DNA of 64,000 nucleotides from Streptomyces smaragdinus (GTDB taxonomy: Bacteria > Actinomycetota > Actinomycetes > Streptomycetales > Streptomycetaceae): assembly GCF_009604385.1 (NCBI RefSeq), contig NZ_WEGJ01000018.1, forward strand, positions 59,594 through 123,593. The letters are read 5' to 3'. The stretch's first letter is position 1. Each line of letters starts with the position of its first letter. This document shows, in pieces, positions 42,356 through 51,100 of this stretch. The position numbers and the translations under genes were made by a program. Under the pieces are notes generated by a model, which was not told where the DNA came from, did no database searches, and saw nothing but the letters and a program-made list of their open reading frames with translations.

Positions 42356-42456
42356 ATACACTTACGCTCCGGGGCCTCGTCAAGGCATCCGAGACGGATT
42401 TTGCTACTCCGTTAATCCTCCGTTAAACAAGCTCTGACCTGCGGTTTTATGGCATG

Positions 42457-42494
42457 CCGCAGACCGCCCGGTGAGGGTTCCGGGCGGTCTGCGG
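42457..42494 (-). terminator. 14-bp stem-loop past the SDR gene
   Basis: Arms CCGCAGACCGCCCG and CGGGCGGTCTGCGG are perfect, with a 10-nt loop, 23 nt past the SDR stop. The strongest terminator in the window; isolates the SDR from the permease promoter. Confidence 0.85.
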
Positions 42495-42517
42495 AGCGTG
42501 ACCTAAGGCCGGCCCGG

Positions 42518-43315
42518 TCAGCGGCCGACCCGTCCGCCGGGGCGGGCGATACCGCGGATCGCCAGGCCGCTGTCGGCGGTGATCATGGTGCCGGTCATCA
42601 CCCCGGCGTCCGTGCGCGAGGCCAGCAGGGTGAAGACGCCGCCGTACGCGTCGGTGTCGGGCACCTCCTGCAGCGGGAGGGCCTCCTTCGTGCCGTCCAG
42701 CACGGAGTCCGCCATGCCCTGGCCGAGCGCCGAGGTGCCGCGCAGCCGGGTCGGGGCGACGCCCGGTGCCACGCCGTTCACCCGGACGTCCGGGGCCAGT
42801 TCGTACGCCAGCTGGCGCACCAGGCCCTCGACGGCGTGCTTGGACGCGGTGTAGAGGACGCCGCCGCCGGCCGCGCTGGAGCCGGCGAAGGAGCCGGTGA
42901 GGATCACCGCGCCGTGCGAGGCGATCAGCGCGTCGAGGGCGGCGCGGACGCCGAGCATGGGGGCCAGGACGTTGACGCCGAAGAGCTCGCCGAACGCGGC
43001 GGGCAGGGCGTCGCCGGGGATGTCCTCCAGGGGGCGGGCGGAGTCGGTGATCCCGGCGTTGCCGACGAACACGTCGAGCCTGCCCCAGGCGTCCAGGGCG
43101 GTGCGGACGGCGCGGACGTTCCCCTCCCAGGTCGCGACGTCCGCCACCACCGGGATCACCGCCTCGCCGAGCTCGGCGGACAGCTCCCCGACCCGCTCGG
43201 TGATGTCGACGGCGACCACCCGCGCGCCCTCGGCGGCGTAGCGGCGCACGACGGCCCGCCCGATACCGGATCCGGCACCGGTGAGGACCACCGTCTGTCC
43301 GTCCAGAACGCCCAT
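42518..43315 (-). CDS. SDR-family dehydrogenase (cis-dihydrodiol dehydrogenase-like)
   Basis: 265 aa from ATG 43315 with AGGAG upstream. Complete SDR motifs: TGAGSGIGRAVVRRYAAEGA, NAGI, catalytic Ser in VILTGSFAGSSAAGGG, Tyr-Lys in YTASKHAVEGL, and RVNGVAPGV. The pattern NAGITDSARPLEDIPGDALPAAFGELFGVNVLAPMLG is like BphB/HcaB cis-dihydrodiol dehydrogenases. It would rearomatise the product of the Rieske dioxygenase using NAD+. Monocistronic; its promoter carries a copy of the shared operator. Confidence 0.88.
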   Translation of the reverse strand: MGVLDGQTVVLTGAGSGIGRAVVRRYAAEGARVVAVDITERVGELSAELGEAVIPVVADVATWEGNVRAVRTALDAWGRLDVFVGNAGITDSARPLEDIPGDALPAAFGELFGVNVLAPMLGVRAALDALIASHGAVILTGSFAGSSAAGGGVLYTASKHAVEGLVRQLAYELAPDVRVNGVAPGVAPTRLRGTSALGQGMADSVLDGTKEALPLQEVPDTDAYGGVFTLLASRTDAGVMTGTMITADSGLAIRGIARPGGRVGR

Positions 43316-43346
43316 GCGGAACTCCTGATCAACGAGATCGAAAGGT

Positions 43347-43370
43347 GGACACACTTTTGCATGCACTTTT
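43347..43370. promoter_or_regulatory. TGCATGCA-centred operator of the SDR gene
   Basis: Same 20-nt element as at 38588 with one mismatch; core TGCATGCA at 43359-43366, starting 32 nt before the SDR ATG. Also lies between the SDR and the divergent kinase gene. Confidence 0.7.
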
Positions 43371-43538
43371 GGCTGTGACAACACCCTGTCCACCGCTCGA
43401 CCGTCCGCGCGTGCGCGTCACGGGCCCTTCCGTTCGCTCACCAGCCCGACTGGCAGGGGGATTCGCCGGCGCGATACCGTCGGCCGGAATCCGGCGCGCC
43501 GCGCGCCGGTCGTGCGCGAACGGTGTCCGGGGGGACTC

Positions 43539-45428
43539 ATGACGGATCAGCGCTCTGTGCCACCGGGCGCCCTGGAAGCGGCGGGCGCGAAGCCCGTCGG
43601 GCCCGGTGACCCGTACCGGGTGGGCCCGTACGTACCGCTCGGCGTGCTCGGCAGCGGCGGGATGGGGCGCGTCTACCTCGCCCGGCCGGTGGACGGGCGG
43701 CCGGGGCTGGGGGCCGTGAAGGTGATCCGGCCCGAGTACGCGGAGGACGCCGAGTTCCGGCAGCGGTTCGAGCGCGAGGCCGCCGTCCACGACCGGCTCC
43801 GCGGTCCGCACACGCCGCGGCTGCTGGGGACCGGGTTCGACGACGGCGTGCTGTGGATGGCGACGCAGTACATCCCCGGGATCAGCCTCGCGGAGGCCGT
43901 GCGCGACGGCGGCCGGCTGGGGGTGTCGGGGCTGTGGCTGCTGGTGGCCGAGCTGGGCCGGGCGCTGATGGCGCTGGACGAGGCCGGGGTCGTGCACCGG
44001 GATCTCAAGCCGTCGAACGTGATTCTGTCGCAGCGCGGGGCGCACGTCATCGACTTCGGGATCTCCCAGGCGGCGGGCGGCAGTTCGATCACCGTGTCCG
44101 GCAGCCGGGTCGGGACGCCCGCGTACATGTCGCCCGAGTATCTGCGCGACGGCCGCTGCGACGCCGCCTCCGACATCTTCTCCCTCGCCTGTACGGCCGT
44201 CCACGCGGCGACGGGCCGGGCCCCGTTCGGCGACGGGACCGGGGTGGACGTGATGCACCGGGTGGCGTTCGAGGAGCCGCGCGGTGAGGTGATGGGCGAG
44301 GTCGCGGCCGTCGACCCGTCGCTGGCGGACCTGCTGGCGACGTGCCTGGCCAAGGACCCGGCGGCGCGGTTCACCGCCGCCCAGCTCACCGCCGTGGCCG
44401 GCGACCGCGCGGCGGGCGCCGACTGGCCCGAGCCGCTGGGCGGGCGGCTGCGGATGCGGGCGCAGGCGCGGGAGGCGCTGGAGGGGGCGGCGACCGCCGC
44501 GGGGCAGACGCATCCGGACACGCTGCGGGTGCGGCCGCCGACGGAGATCACCGGGACGCCTACGGGGGGTGCGGTGCCCGTGCCGCCCGCGGGCGCCGCA
44601 CCGACCGGGGGCGGGGTGCCCTTCGGCGGTCCCGTGCCGCCCGTACCGCTGGCGGGGGCGCGGCCTCCGCACGCCGGCTTCGGCCCGCCACCGGCGCCCG
44701 CCCCGTCCCCGTACCAACCGCAGCCCACGCCCACCCCCGTCTCGTACGGCGTGCCCCCGTTCAACGGCCCGCCGACCGGCTCCGACGACTCCACGCTCGC
44801 CCACGGCGCCCGGCGCGGCCGGGGCCGCCGCTATCTGGCGGGGGTCGCGGGCCTCGCGGTGTGCGGGGTGGCCCTCGGCGCCTTCCTGGTCACGCGCGAC
44901 TCCGGCGACCAGGACCCGGTCGCCGCGACGGCCTCCCCCTCGGCCTCCGCGACGGACGCCACGGACGAGCTGCAGCCGGTCCCGCTCGACAGCGCCTCGG
45001 CGAAGGCGAAGGCGAAGAAGAAACCGAAGGACACCAAGCCCTCCGCCTCCCCGACCAGCACCCCCTCCAAAACCCCCTCGGCCGCACCCTCCAAGACCTC
45101 AGGCAGCACCTCGGGCGGCTCAGGCGGCACGGCCCCGAGCCCCACGGCCGCCAAGACCCAGGCCCCGCCACCGCAGCCGGCTTGGATCACACAATGCACT
45201 TATTACGGCGGCACGGAGACCACCGACTACGGCGACACCGGCCAGCGGGTCGTCCAGGTCCAGTGCATGCTGGTCAAACGCGGCTACGGCGTCGGCGCCT
45301 CGGGCGTGGACGGCGAATTCGGCAACGACACGAAGAACGCCGTCCGCGCCTTCCAGACGGCCAAGGGCCTGGAGATCGACGGCGTGGTGGGCCCGATGAC
45401 GTGGGCGGCGCTGCGCAGCACGACCTGA
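43539..45428 (+). CDS. Transmembrane Ser/Thr protein kinase with extracellular peptidoglycan-binding domain
   Basis: 629 aa from ATG 43539 (GGGGGA upstream). N-terminal kinase domain with LGSGGMGRVYLA, catalytic AVKVIR Lys, HRDLKPSNV, DFGIS and GTPAYMSPEYL. A Pro/Ala-rich stretch follows to ~430, then one TM helix (YLAGVAGLAVCGVALGAFLV) and a long Ser/Pro/Lys/Thr linker. The C-terminal ~70 residues form a PG_binding_1 domain (QRVVQVQCMLVKRGYGVGASGVDGEFGNDTKNAVRAFQTAKGLEIDGVVGPMTWAAL) with a Cys pair. The kinase could sense wall status instead of using PASTA repeats. It is upstream of the Trypco1 gene by 79 nt. Confidence 0.92.
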   Translation: MTDQRSVPPGALEAAGAKPVGPGDPYRVGPYVPLGVLGSGGMGRVYLARPVDGRPGLGAVKVIRPEYAEDAEFRQRFEREAAVHDRLRGPHTPRLLGTGFDDGVLWMATQYIPGISLAEAVRDGGRLGVSGLWLLVAELGRALMALDEAGVVHRDLKPSNVILSQRGAHVIDFGISQAAGGSSITVSGSRVGTPAYMSPEYLRDGRCDAASDIFSLACTAVHAATGRAPFGDGTGVDVMHRVAFEEPRGEVMGEVAAVDPSLADLLATCLAKDPAARFTAAQLTAVAGDRAAGADWPEPLGGRLRMRAQAREALEGAATAAGQTHPDTLRVRPPTEITGTPTGGAVPVPPAGAAPTGGGVPFGGPVPPVPLAGARPPHAGFGPPPAPAPSPYQPQPTPTPVSYGVPPFNGPPTGSDDSTLAHGARRGRGRRYLAGVAGLAVCGVALGAFLVTRDSGDQDPVAATASPSASATDATDELQPVPLDSASAKAKAKKKPKDTKPSASPTSTPSKTPSAAPSKTSGSTSGGSGGTAPSPTAAKTQAPPPQPAWITQCTYYGGTETTDYGDTGQRVVQVQCMLVKRGYGVGASGVDGEFGNDTKNAVRAFQTAKGLEIDGVVGPMTWAALRSTT

Positions 45429-45507
45429 CCGAACGCTGTAGTGACCCGTCCCACCGTCCCCTATCCTGCTGCTGTTGCGGACAACGGGCAGAAACGGGGC
45501 GGGCGTT

Positions 45508-45837
45508 GTGTCGTATGTGATCGAGGTGCCGGTCGAAGGCAGTGAGTCCGTCCGGGTCGAGGTCTCGGAGAACACCGACGGCGTGGTCCGCGTGGCCCGC
45601 CCGGGCCAGGTGATGGCGGTGGCCCAGGAAAGCCTCCAGCAGTCCCTCGACAAGATCCGCCCCGTGGCCGCGGCGGTCTGGGAGAAGCTGCGCGACATGC
45701 CCCGGACCCCGGACAAGGTGTCCGTGGAGTTCGGTATCAAGCTCTCGGCGGAGGCCGGAGTGATCGTCGCCAAGGGCGCGACAGAAGCGAACTTCGTGGT
45801 GACGATGGAGTGGAGCCACGATCCCGGGGGCGAGTGA
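45508..45837 (+). CDS. Trypco1 (trypsin co-occurring domain, CU044_2847-type) protein
   Basis: 109 aa from GTG 45508. Reads SYVIEVPVEGSESVRVEVSEN..VVRVARPG then EKLRDMPRTPDKVSVEFGIKLSAEAGVIVAKGATEANFVVTMEW; the last part is the typical EFGIKLSAEAGxxIAKG signature of this small family. Named for frequent association with trypsin-like peptidases in counter-invader or signalling systems. A trypsin-EAD gene is indeed present at 55180-56127. Probably a partner or substrate of the peptidase (inference). Confidence 0.82.
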   Translation: MSYVIEVPVEGSESVRVEVSENTDGVVRVARPGQVMAVAQESLQQSLDKIRPVAAAVWEKLRDMPRTPDKVSVEFGIKLSAEAGVIVAKGATEANFVVTMEWSHDPGGE

Positions 45838-45942
45838 TCCGGGCCATCAGGAGAGGGTCCCCTTCCCTCGTTGTCTGTACACGGGCATGATGGAAGGTGT
45901 GGCCTGCCGCCAAGGGTCCCACCACACAGGGGGTTTAGCCGG

Positions 45943-46116
45943 ATGGATCGCGCGGAGCATGACATAACGACGGAGCTGGTGAACGTGGCCGGTCTGTCCA
46001 TGGACGAACTGATGCGATGCCCGTCGGGCGACCTCGATCAGTCGGTACGACGCCTCCTGCTCCACGTCGATCTGCCGGTGCCGCTGACGGCCGCCCAGAA
46101 TTCCGGGAGCTGCTGA
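45943..46116 (+). CDS. FxsA-like RiPP precursor peptide (57 aa) ending in Cys
   Basis: ATG 45943, weak GGGGG site upstream. The leader-like part ITTELVNVAGLSMDELMRCPSGDLDQSVRRLLL matches the form of FxSxx-COOH precursors (D-hydrophobic-V-x-G-L/M-S-L-x-E-L ... ALxxALRxVL). The C-terminus, TAAQNSGSC, lacks the FxSxx motif: no aromatic residue, but a terminal Cys and Asn/Ser. The HExxH peptide-modification gene starts 59 nt downstream, so it is the likely substrate of that enzyme. It may be a divergent core or may rely on another enzyme elsewhere. Confidence 0.65.
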   Translation: MDRAEHDITTELVNVAGLSMDELMRCPSGDLDQSVRRLLLHVDLPVPLTAAQNSGSC

Positions 46117-46175
46117 GCGGATCTTCGGCTCACCCGCGAGTGATGGTCGTTGCCGCTCCGACTGGAGGCCGTTAG

Positions 46176-48101
46176 TTGAGGAAGACGAGTCAGCCGCGAT
46201 TACCTTCTGCTCCCATTCAGGCGGAAATGCGGGAGGAATTCGGTGACAGGCACCAGTTGCCGATGGAGTCCTTTCTCCAGCTGTCCACGGGCGGGGGAGA
46301 CCGGGAGACTCTCGGAGCGCTGCGTGACGGCCAGAAGAGCAAGCGCCTGATCCTGCTGCGCATGGTGCTCGACGCCGTCGTGGCCGATCCCGCCGCCATG
46401 GGCCCCCTGCCTTCGGCGCACTCCGCCTGGCAGCTGCTCAGCCGAGTGCAGTACGAGGACCCGGGGGCCTTCGAGGCGGTCCTGATCCACCCTTCGACGG
46501 GCGTCTGGGCCGCTCATGTATTACGACGCCTGCGGGGCGTGAAATCCAGCGACGTGCCCCTGTGGACCGAGGCGGGATACCTCCACACTCTCGCCGCCAC
46601 AGCGGCAATCCGCGCCGGCATGGAATTCCACGCCCGGGTACCCGTGCCCGACGGCCGCACGCTGCATCTGCCGTCCCTGGGGACGGCACGGATCCCACAA
46701 GCCGACACCGGCAGGGCGAGACCGTATGCCGCGACCGTGCGAGCGGCGGGTCGGAGAGCCGGCCGCGTTGCCGTCGTCTCGCCCCGAGGGGCCTGTGTAC
46801 TGCTGCCGGAGTCCTTGGACTCGTCGCGGCCCGGCTGGCGCCCCCTGCCGTACGCTCGTGCCACACACGGCGGGCAGAGCCTGCGGCTGGCACTCGACGA
46901 CACCGATCCGTACGCGCCGTTCGTGGCGGAACGGCAACCGGTCGTCCAGAACGTGCAGAGCCGGCATCGCTGGCAGACCCTGATCCAACAGGGGTGGGAG
47001 CGGCTGGTCCGGAGCCAACCCGACGTCGCGGGCGGCCTCGCGGACGTGATGTGTGCCCTCGTCCCGCTGGACCCCGTCGTGAGCGGGGAACCCTACAGCG
47101 TTACCTCCCCCGAGTCGTTCGGCAGCGCGATGATGCAGCTGCCCACCGACGCGACGACCCTGGCCGCCAGCCTGATCCACGAGTTCCAGCACGTCAAACT
47201 AGGTGCCCTGCTGGACCTGGTCACCCTCACCCGAGAGACGGGCGACACGCTTCACTACGCGCCGTGGCGGGTCGATCCACGACCGGCCGCGGGGCTTCTC
47301 CAGGGTGCCTACGCCCATCTGGGCATGGTTTCGTTCTGGCGCCGGTACCACGCGACGGCCGATGGGCAGGAAGCGCAACGAGCGGAGTTCTGCTATGCGT
47401 TGATGCGTCGGGGCACCCTCGCCGTCCTGGACGACCTGCTGACCTCCGGGCAGCTGACCCAGCTGGGGATCCGGTTCGCAACAGGTATGCGGGACTGTCT
47501 GGTCCGCTGGTGTGCGGAAACCCTGTCGCCGGCGGCCGAGTCGGATGCCGCCCTGGTGGCGGCGGACCATCTGGGCGTCTGGCGGATACGGAACTGGCGG
47601 CCACCGGAGTCCGACGCGGTATCCCTGGCGCAGCGCTGGTCGCACGGCCTGCCGCCGAGCCGGTTCGACGCCGGGGAACCGCTGCTGCGGGCCGACGCTC
47701 TGCCGCGCGAGCCGGCGGTGCGCTCCGAGCTCGTGAAACTGCGCTGGGAAGACCCCGGGAGATTCACCTGGCTGCGCCGGCACCCCGAGTCGCTGGGTGC
47801 GACGACGGCGGACATCGCCCTGCTGGACGGTGACTTCGACAGGGCCCTGCGCGACTACCGACGACAGGTGATCGCCCGGCCCGAGGAGACGGCTTGCTGG
47901 ATAGGCCTGGGCCTCGCCGCCCGGGGACATGGGGACGGCCCCGCGGCCGACGCGCTGCTCAGCCGGCCCGAGCTGGTGCGGGCGGTGTATCTGCGGCTGG
48001 TGGACGAGGCCACGCCGGCCGATCCCTGCGAGGTTGCCGGCTGGATCGGCGGGCGGCATGCGGAGCAGGCGGTGGCCGGGCCACCGCCCTACCTGAGGTG
48101 A
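46176..48101 (+). CDS. HExxH-motif peptide-modification enzyme; two TTA codons
   Basis: 641 aa from TTG 46176, supported by GGAGG at 46164-46168 with 7-nt spacing. The metal motif HEFQH is at 335-339 (ASLIHEFQHVKLGALLDLV), with His381 (GAYAHLGMVSFWRR) a plausible third ligand. This is the layout of HExxH proteins that accompany or are fused to FxsB radical SAM enzymes in RiPP clusters, some of which have been reported to be 2-oxoglutarate-dependent peptide beta-hydroxylases. No radical SAM domain is present here. Codons 9 and 116 are TTA, so translation should depend on bldA. Ends 7 nt from the convergent fxsT stop. Confidence 0.82.
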   Translation: MRKTSQPRLPSAPIQAEMREEFGDRHQLPMESFLQLSTGGGDRETLGALRDGQKSKRLILLRMVLDAVVADPAAMGPLPSAHSAWQLLSRVQYEDPGAFEAVLIHPSTGVWAAHVLRRLRGVKSSDVPLWTEAGYLHTLAATAAIRAGMEFHARVPVPDGRTLHLPSLGTARIPQADTGRARPYAATVRAAGRRAGRVAVVSPRGACVLLPESLDSSRPGWRPLPYARATHGGQSLRLALDDTDPYAPFVAERQPVVQNVQSRHRWQTLIQQGWERLVRSQPDVAGGLADVMCALVPLDPVVSGEPYSVTSPESFGSAMMQLPTDATTLAASLIHEFQHVKLGALLDLVTLTRETGDTLHYAPWRVDPRPAAGLLQGAYAHLGMVSFWRRYHATADGQEAQRAEFCYALMRRGTLAVLDDLLTSGQLTQLGIRFATGMRDCLVRWCAETLSPAAESDAALVAADHLGVWRIRNWRPPESDAVSLAQRWSHGLPPSRFDAGEPLLRADALPREPAVRSELVKLRWEDPGRFTWLRRHPESLGATTADIALLDGDFDRALRDYRRQVIARPEETACWIGLGLAARGHGDGPAADALLSRPELVRAVYLRLVDEATPADPCEVAGWIGGRHAEQAVAGPPPYLR

Positions 48102-48108
48102 CCGGTCG

Positions 48109-51100
48109 TCAGATCAGGTACACCTCCGCATCGCAGTCGGCTCGCTCGTTCCTGGTGGCGGCCAATGTGGCCGGATGCTCCTGCCCGAGTACCTGCCGCA
48201 GCGACGAGAGCGTCGCCGCGTACAGGGTCTCGGCCCGGTTGGTCTTGCCCAGCCCGCGCAGGTCGGCGGCCAGGTTCAGCGCGCAGGCCAGAGTCATCGG
48301 ATGGGACTCGCCGAGTGTCTCGGTGGCGCGGCGCAGCGTCTCCTCGTCCGCTTCGGCGGCTGCCTGCGCGTCGCCCAGCGTGAACAGATCACTGGCCAGA
48401 TTGATGGCGACGGCGAGGGTATAGGGGTGGTTGGGGCCGACTGTGGCGATCAGTCCGTCCCGCGCCTGCCTGTTCAGGTCTGCCGCCCGCTCGGTCTCTC
48501 CCTTGCGGCGCAGGGAGATCGCCAGGTTCGTCATGGTCCCGAGAGTGAACGGGTGCTCCTCCCCGAGGGTCTGCCTCATCAGGTCCAGGGTTTTCCCGCC
48601 CAGCTCGACGGACTCGTCCAGATTGCCTGCCTGGCGCTGGGCGATCACGAGGCTCGACGCCGCGGACAGGGTGTCGATGTGTTCGCTGCCGTAGCGGCGC
48701 TCGTTGCGCTCCCAGGACTCGGTGCCGGCCGCAAGCCCGCCCTCGTGGTCACCCGCCTTGCGCCGCGCCTCACCGAGATGACGAAGAGCCATCAACGTGA
48801 TGGGCGTTTCCTTGCCCGCCAGTTGCTCGAACCGGATCGAGTTGTTCTCCTGCATCTCGCTGGCACCCACGTAGTCACCGCATTCGCGCAGGTCCACCGC
48901 GAGCAGGCTGACCAGCATCATGGTGAGCAGGCTGTCCTCGCCGAGGGCGTCGACCGCGTACTGGAGATTGACCGCGTCGAGGTCTCGAGCGGCGGTGAAG
49001 TCTCCGGTGAGGCGTAGAGCCGTCCCGTAGTCCACAGCTGCCGCAATCGTCACCGGTTCGCGATCGCCGAACGAGCGCACGGCCTGCTCATAGGTTTCCT
49101 TGTTGAGCTTCGCGGAGGACGCGAAGTCTCCGGAGGCGCGCATGTCGACGGCCACGGCCCGGGCCGCGAGCAACGTGTCCTCGTCGGCATCGCCGCGAGT
49201 CCGGCGCCTGCGCTCGAGGCTGTCCGTGTTCAGTTCCTTGGCCTCGGAATACCGGCCGAGTGCACGCAGAACGTGACTGCAGTAACGGGCTACGGTCAGC
49301 GTCTGGGGGTCGTCGGGACCGATGCTGACCCGCCATGTGCGCAGCGCGTCCTGGGCGAGCTCGAGACAGGCGTCGTGGTCACCCCAGGTGAACAGGTAGG
49401 TAACGGTGTTGACCACAAGGCTTCGCACCCAGTGGTTGTCGCACTCGACCGCTCCCGATGCCCGGATGTGGGGCAGCAGTTCGGCGTATCGAGGCCAGTT
49501 CCTGGTCACATTCGGCTCGCCCGGGTCACCGCCCGAGAGCAGCAGATGGGCCGCGTGACGCATCTGCTCCCGCTCGGCGGGCGGCATCTGGTCGATGAGC
49601 ACTGCCTGTACGAGTCGGTGCAGTTGGATGCTGTTCGTACGGTGGTCGATACGAGCCAGTGCGTACCTGTTGATTTCGCGCAGGGCTTGTCCCAGCCGGA
49701 TGGGGTCGCTCAGCACCTCGCCCAAGAGGCCGGGGAGTGCCGCGTTACGGCCGGCCATGAAGAGGCTGCGGGACACTGGTTCGGGCGCGAAATAGGAGCA
49801 GACCTGAAGGATTTGGAGAGCACCCGGGTTGGTGTCCTTCAGCCGGTCGAGCGAGACGTTCCAGGCCGCTGCCACGGGCAGCTGGTAGTCCATCGGCGGG
49901 GCAAGTTCAAGCAATTCGGAACGACGACCCTCGAACTCTTCCTTCTTCCCGAGGAAGAGGTCGAGATACTCTTCGGCGGGCATGCCCGTCTCGGTCAGCC
50001 AGACAGCGGCCTGTTCGATGGCGAGTGGAAGGTCGCCGAGTTCATGAGACAGTCGCTCCGCCTGCTCATCGGTGAGTTCCGGTCCTCGACGCCGCAAAAG
50101 CTCAACGCTCTCCGCGCGATCGAAAACATCTACCTGGACGGTCCGTGCCATGTTAACCCATTGTCCATTTCGGGAAGTTACCAGGATGCGTCCCGTACCA
50201 CCGTGTGGAAAGAACGGGGTGACTGTTTCCGGGCTTTCGGCGTTGTCGAAAACCAGGAGCCAGTTGCGGTAGGGCTTACCCACCCGTAGGGCTTCCAGCA
50301 CGGCCGGCACCGCTGTATTGGCCTCGATGCTGGTGGGTAGTCGCAGACGCTGCGCCAGATCCACAAAGGCGGCGCGGATTTGCGCAGGCTGTTCGGCGGG
50401 TATCCACCAGACGATGTCATAGTCAGAACTATGACGATAAGTGTATTCGATGGCAATTTGGGACTTGCCGACGCCGCCCATGCCCTGCAGTGCTTCCGGC
50501 AGAACAGCCGTGGTGCCCTGGGTCAGCCGAGTATGCAGATCCTGGAGGGAGAGCACCCGCCCGGTGAAGTTAACATTCCGGGGCGGAACATTCCCCCAAA
50601 CGGGTGGCGGGCTGCCTGCCTTGCGCCGTTCGGCGATGGCCCGCTCCACCGGACTCAGCGTAGTGGGCGTGTTTGCGTCGTTCATTGAACCAGGCTCTCC
50701 TCTGTCCTCCGCTGAGTGCCCATCGGGCATCAGTGTTCCCTGTTCGGAAACGGTTCGAAAATGCTGTCCTTTGACCGTTTCCGGACGTGGTTCGGACACA
50801 GGCTTTTTCGGCAGAGTGGATCGCCCAGATTGTAGGGGATCAACACCGCCGTCCTGTGCCGAGAATCGCTGTGCCCCACCCAGTCGGTCCGCCCAGGTGC
50901 GGTATGGTCCCGACAAGCCGCTGAGGCCCCGGACGAACGGAGCGAAGTCCTCGCTCGCCCCTGCCGGCACCGTCACCCGCTGCGATGACGAGGGTGTAGT
51001 GAGTACCCGAACGAGGTCCCCCATCTCAGGGACTGACACCGACAGGCGGGTCAGGACGAGTCGCATCACCTCTGCGGTGGCGGCTCGCCCACAGGTGGCG

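Noticed and set aside
28542..43315. Classical nicotinate hydroxylase pathway
   Set aside because: No molybdopterin hydroxylase (NicAB/NdhLS-like) or 6-hydroxynicotinate monooxygenase gene is present; a Rieske system takes that place.
45943..48101. Classical FxSxx-COOH radical SAM system
   Set aside because: No CxxxCxxC radical SAM motif or SPASM domain in any frame of the region, and the peptide lacks FxSxx.
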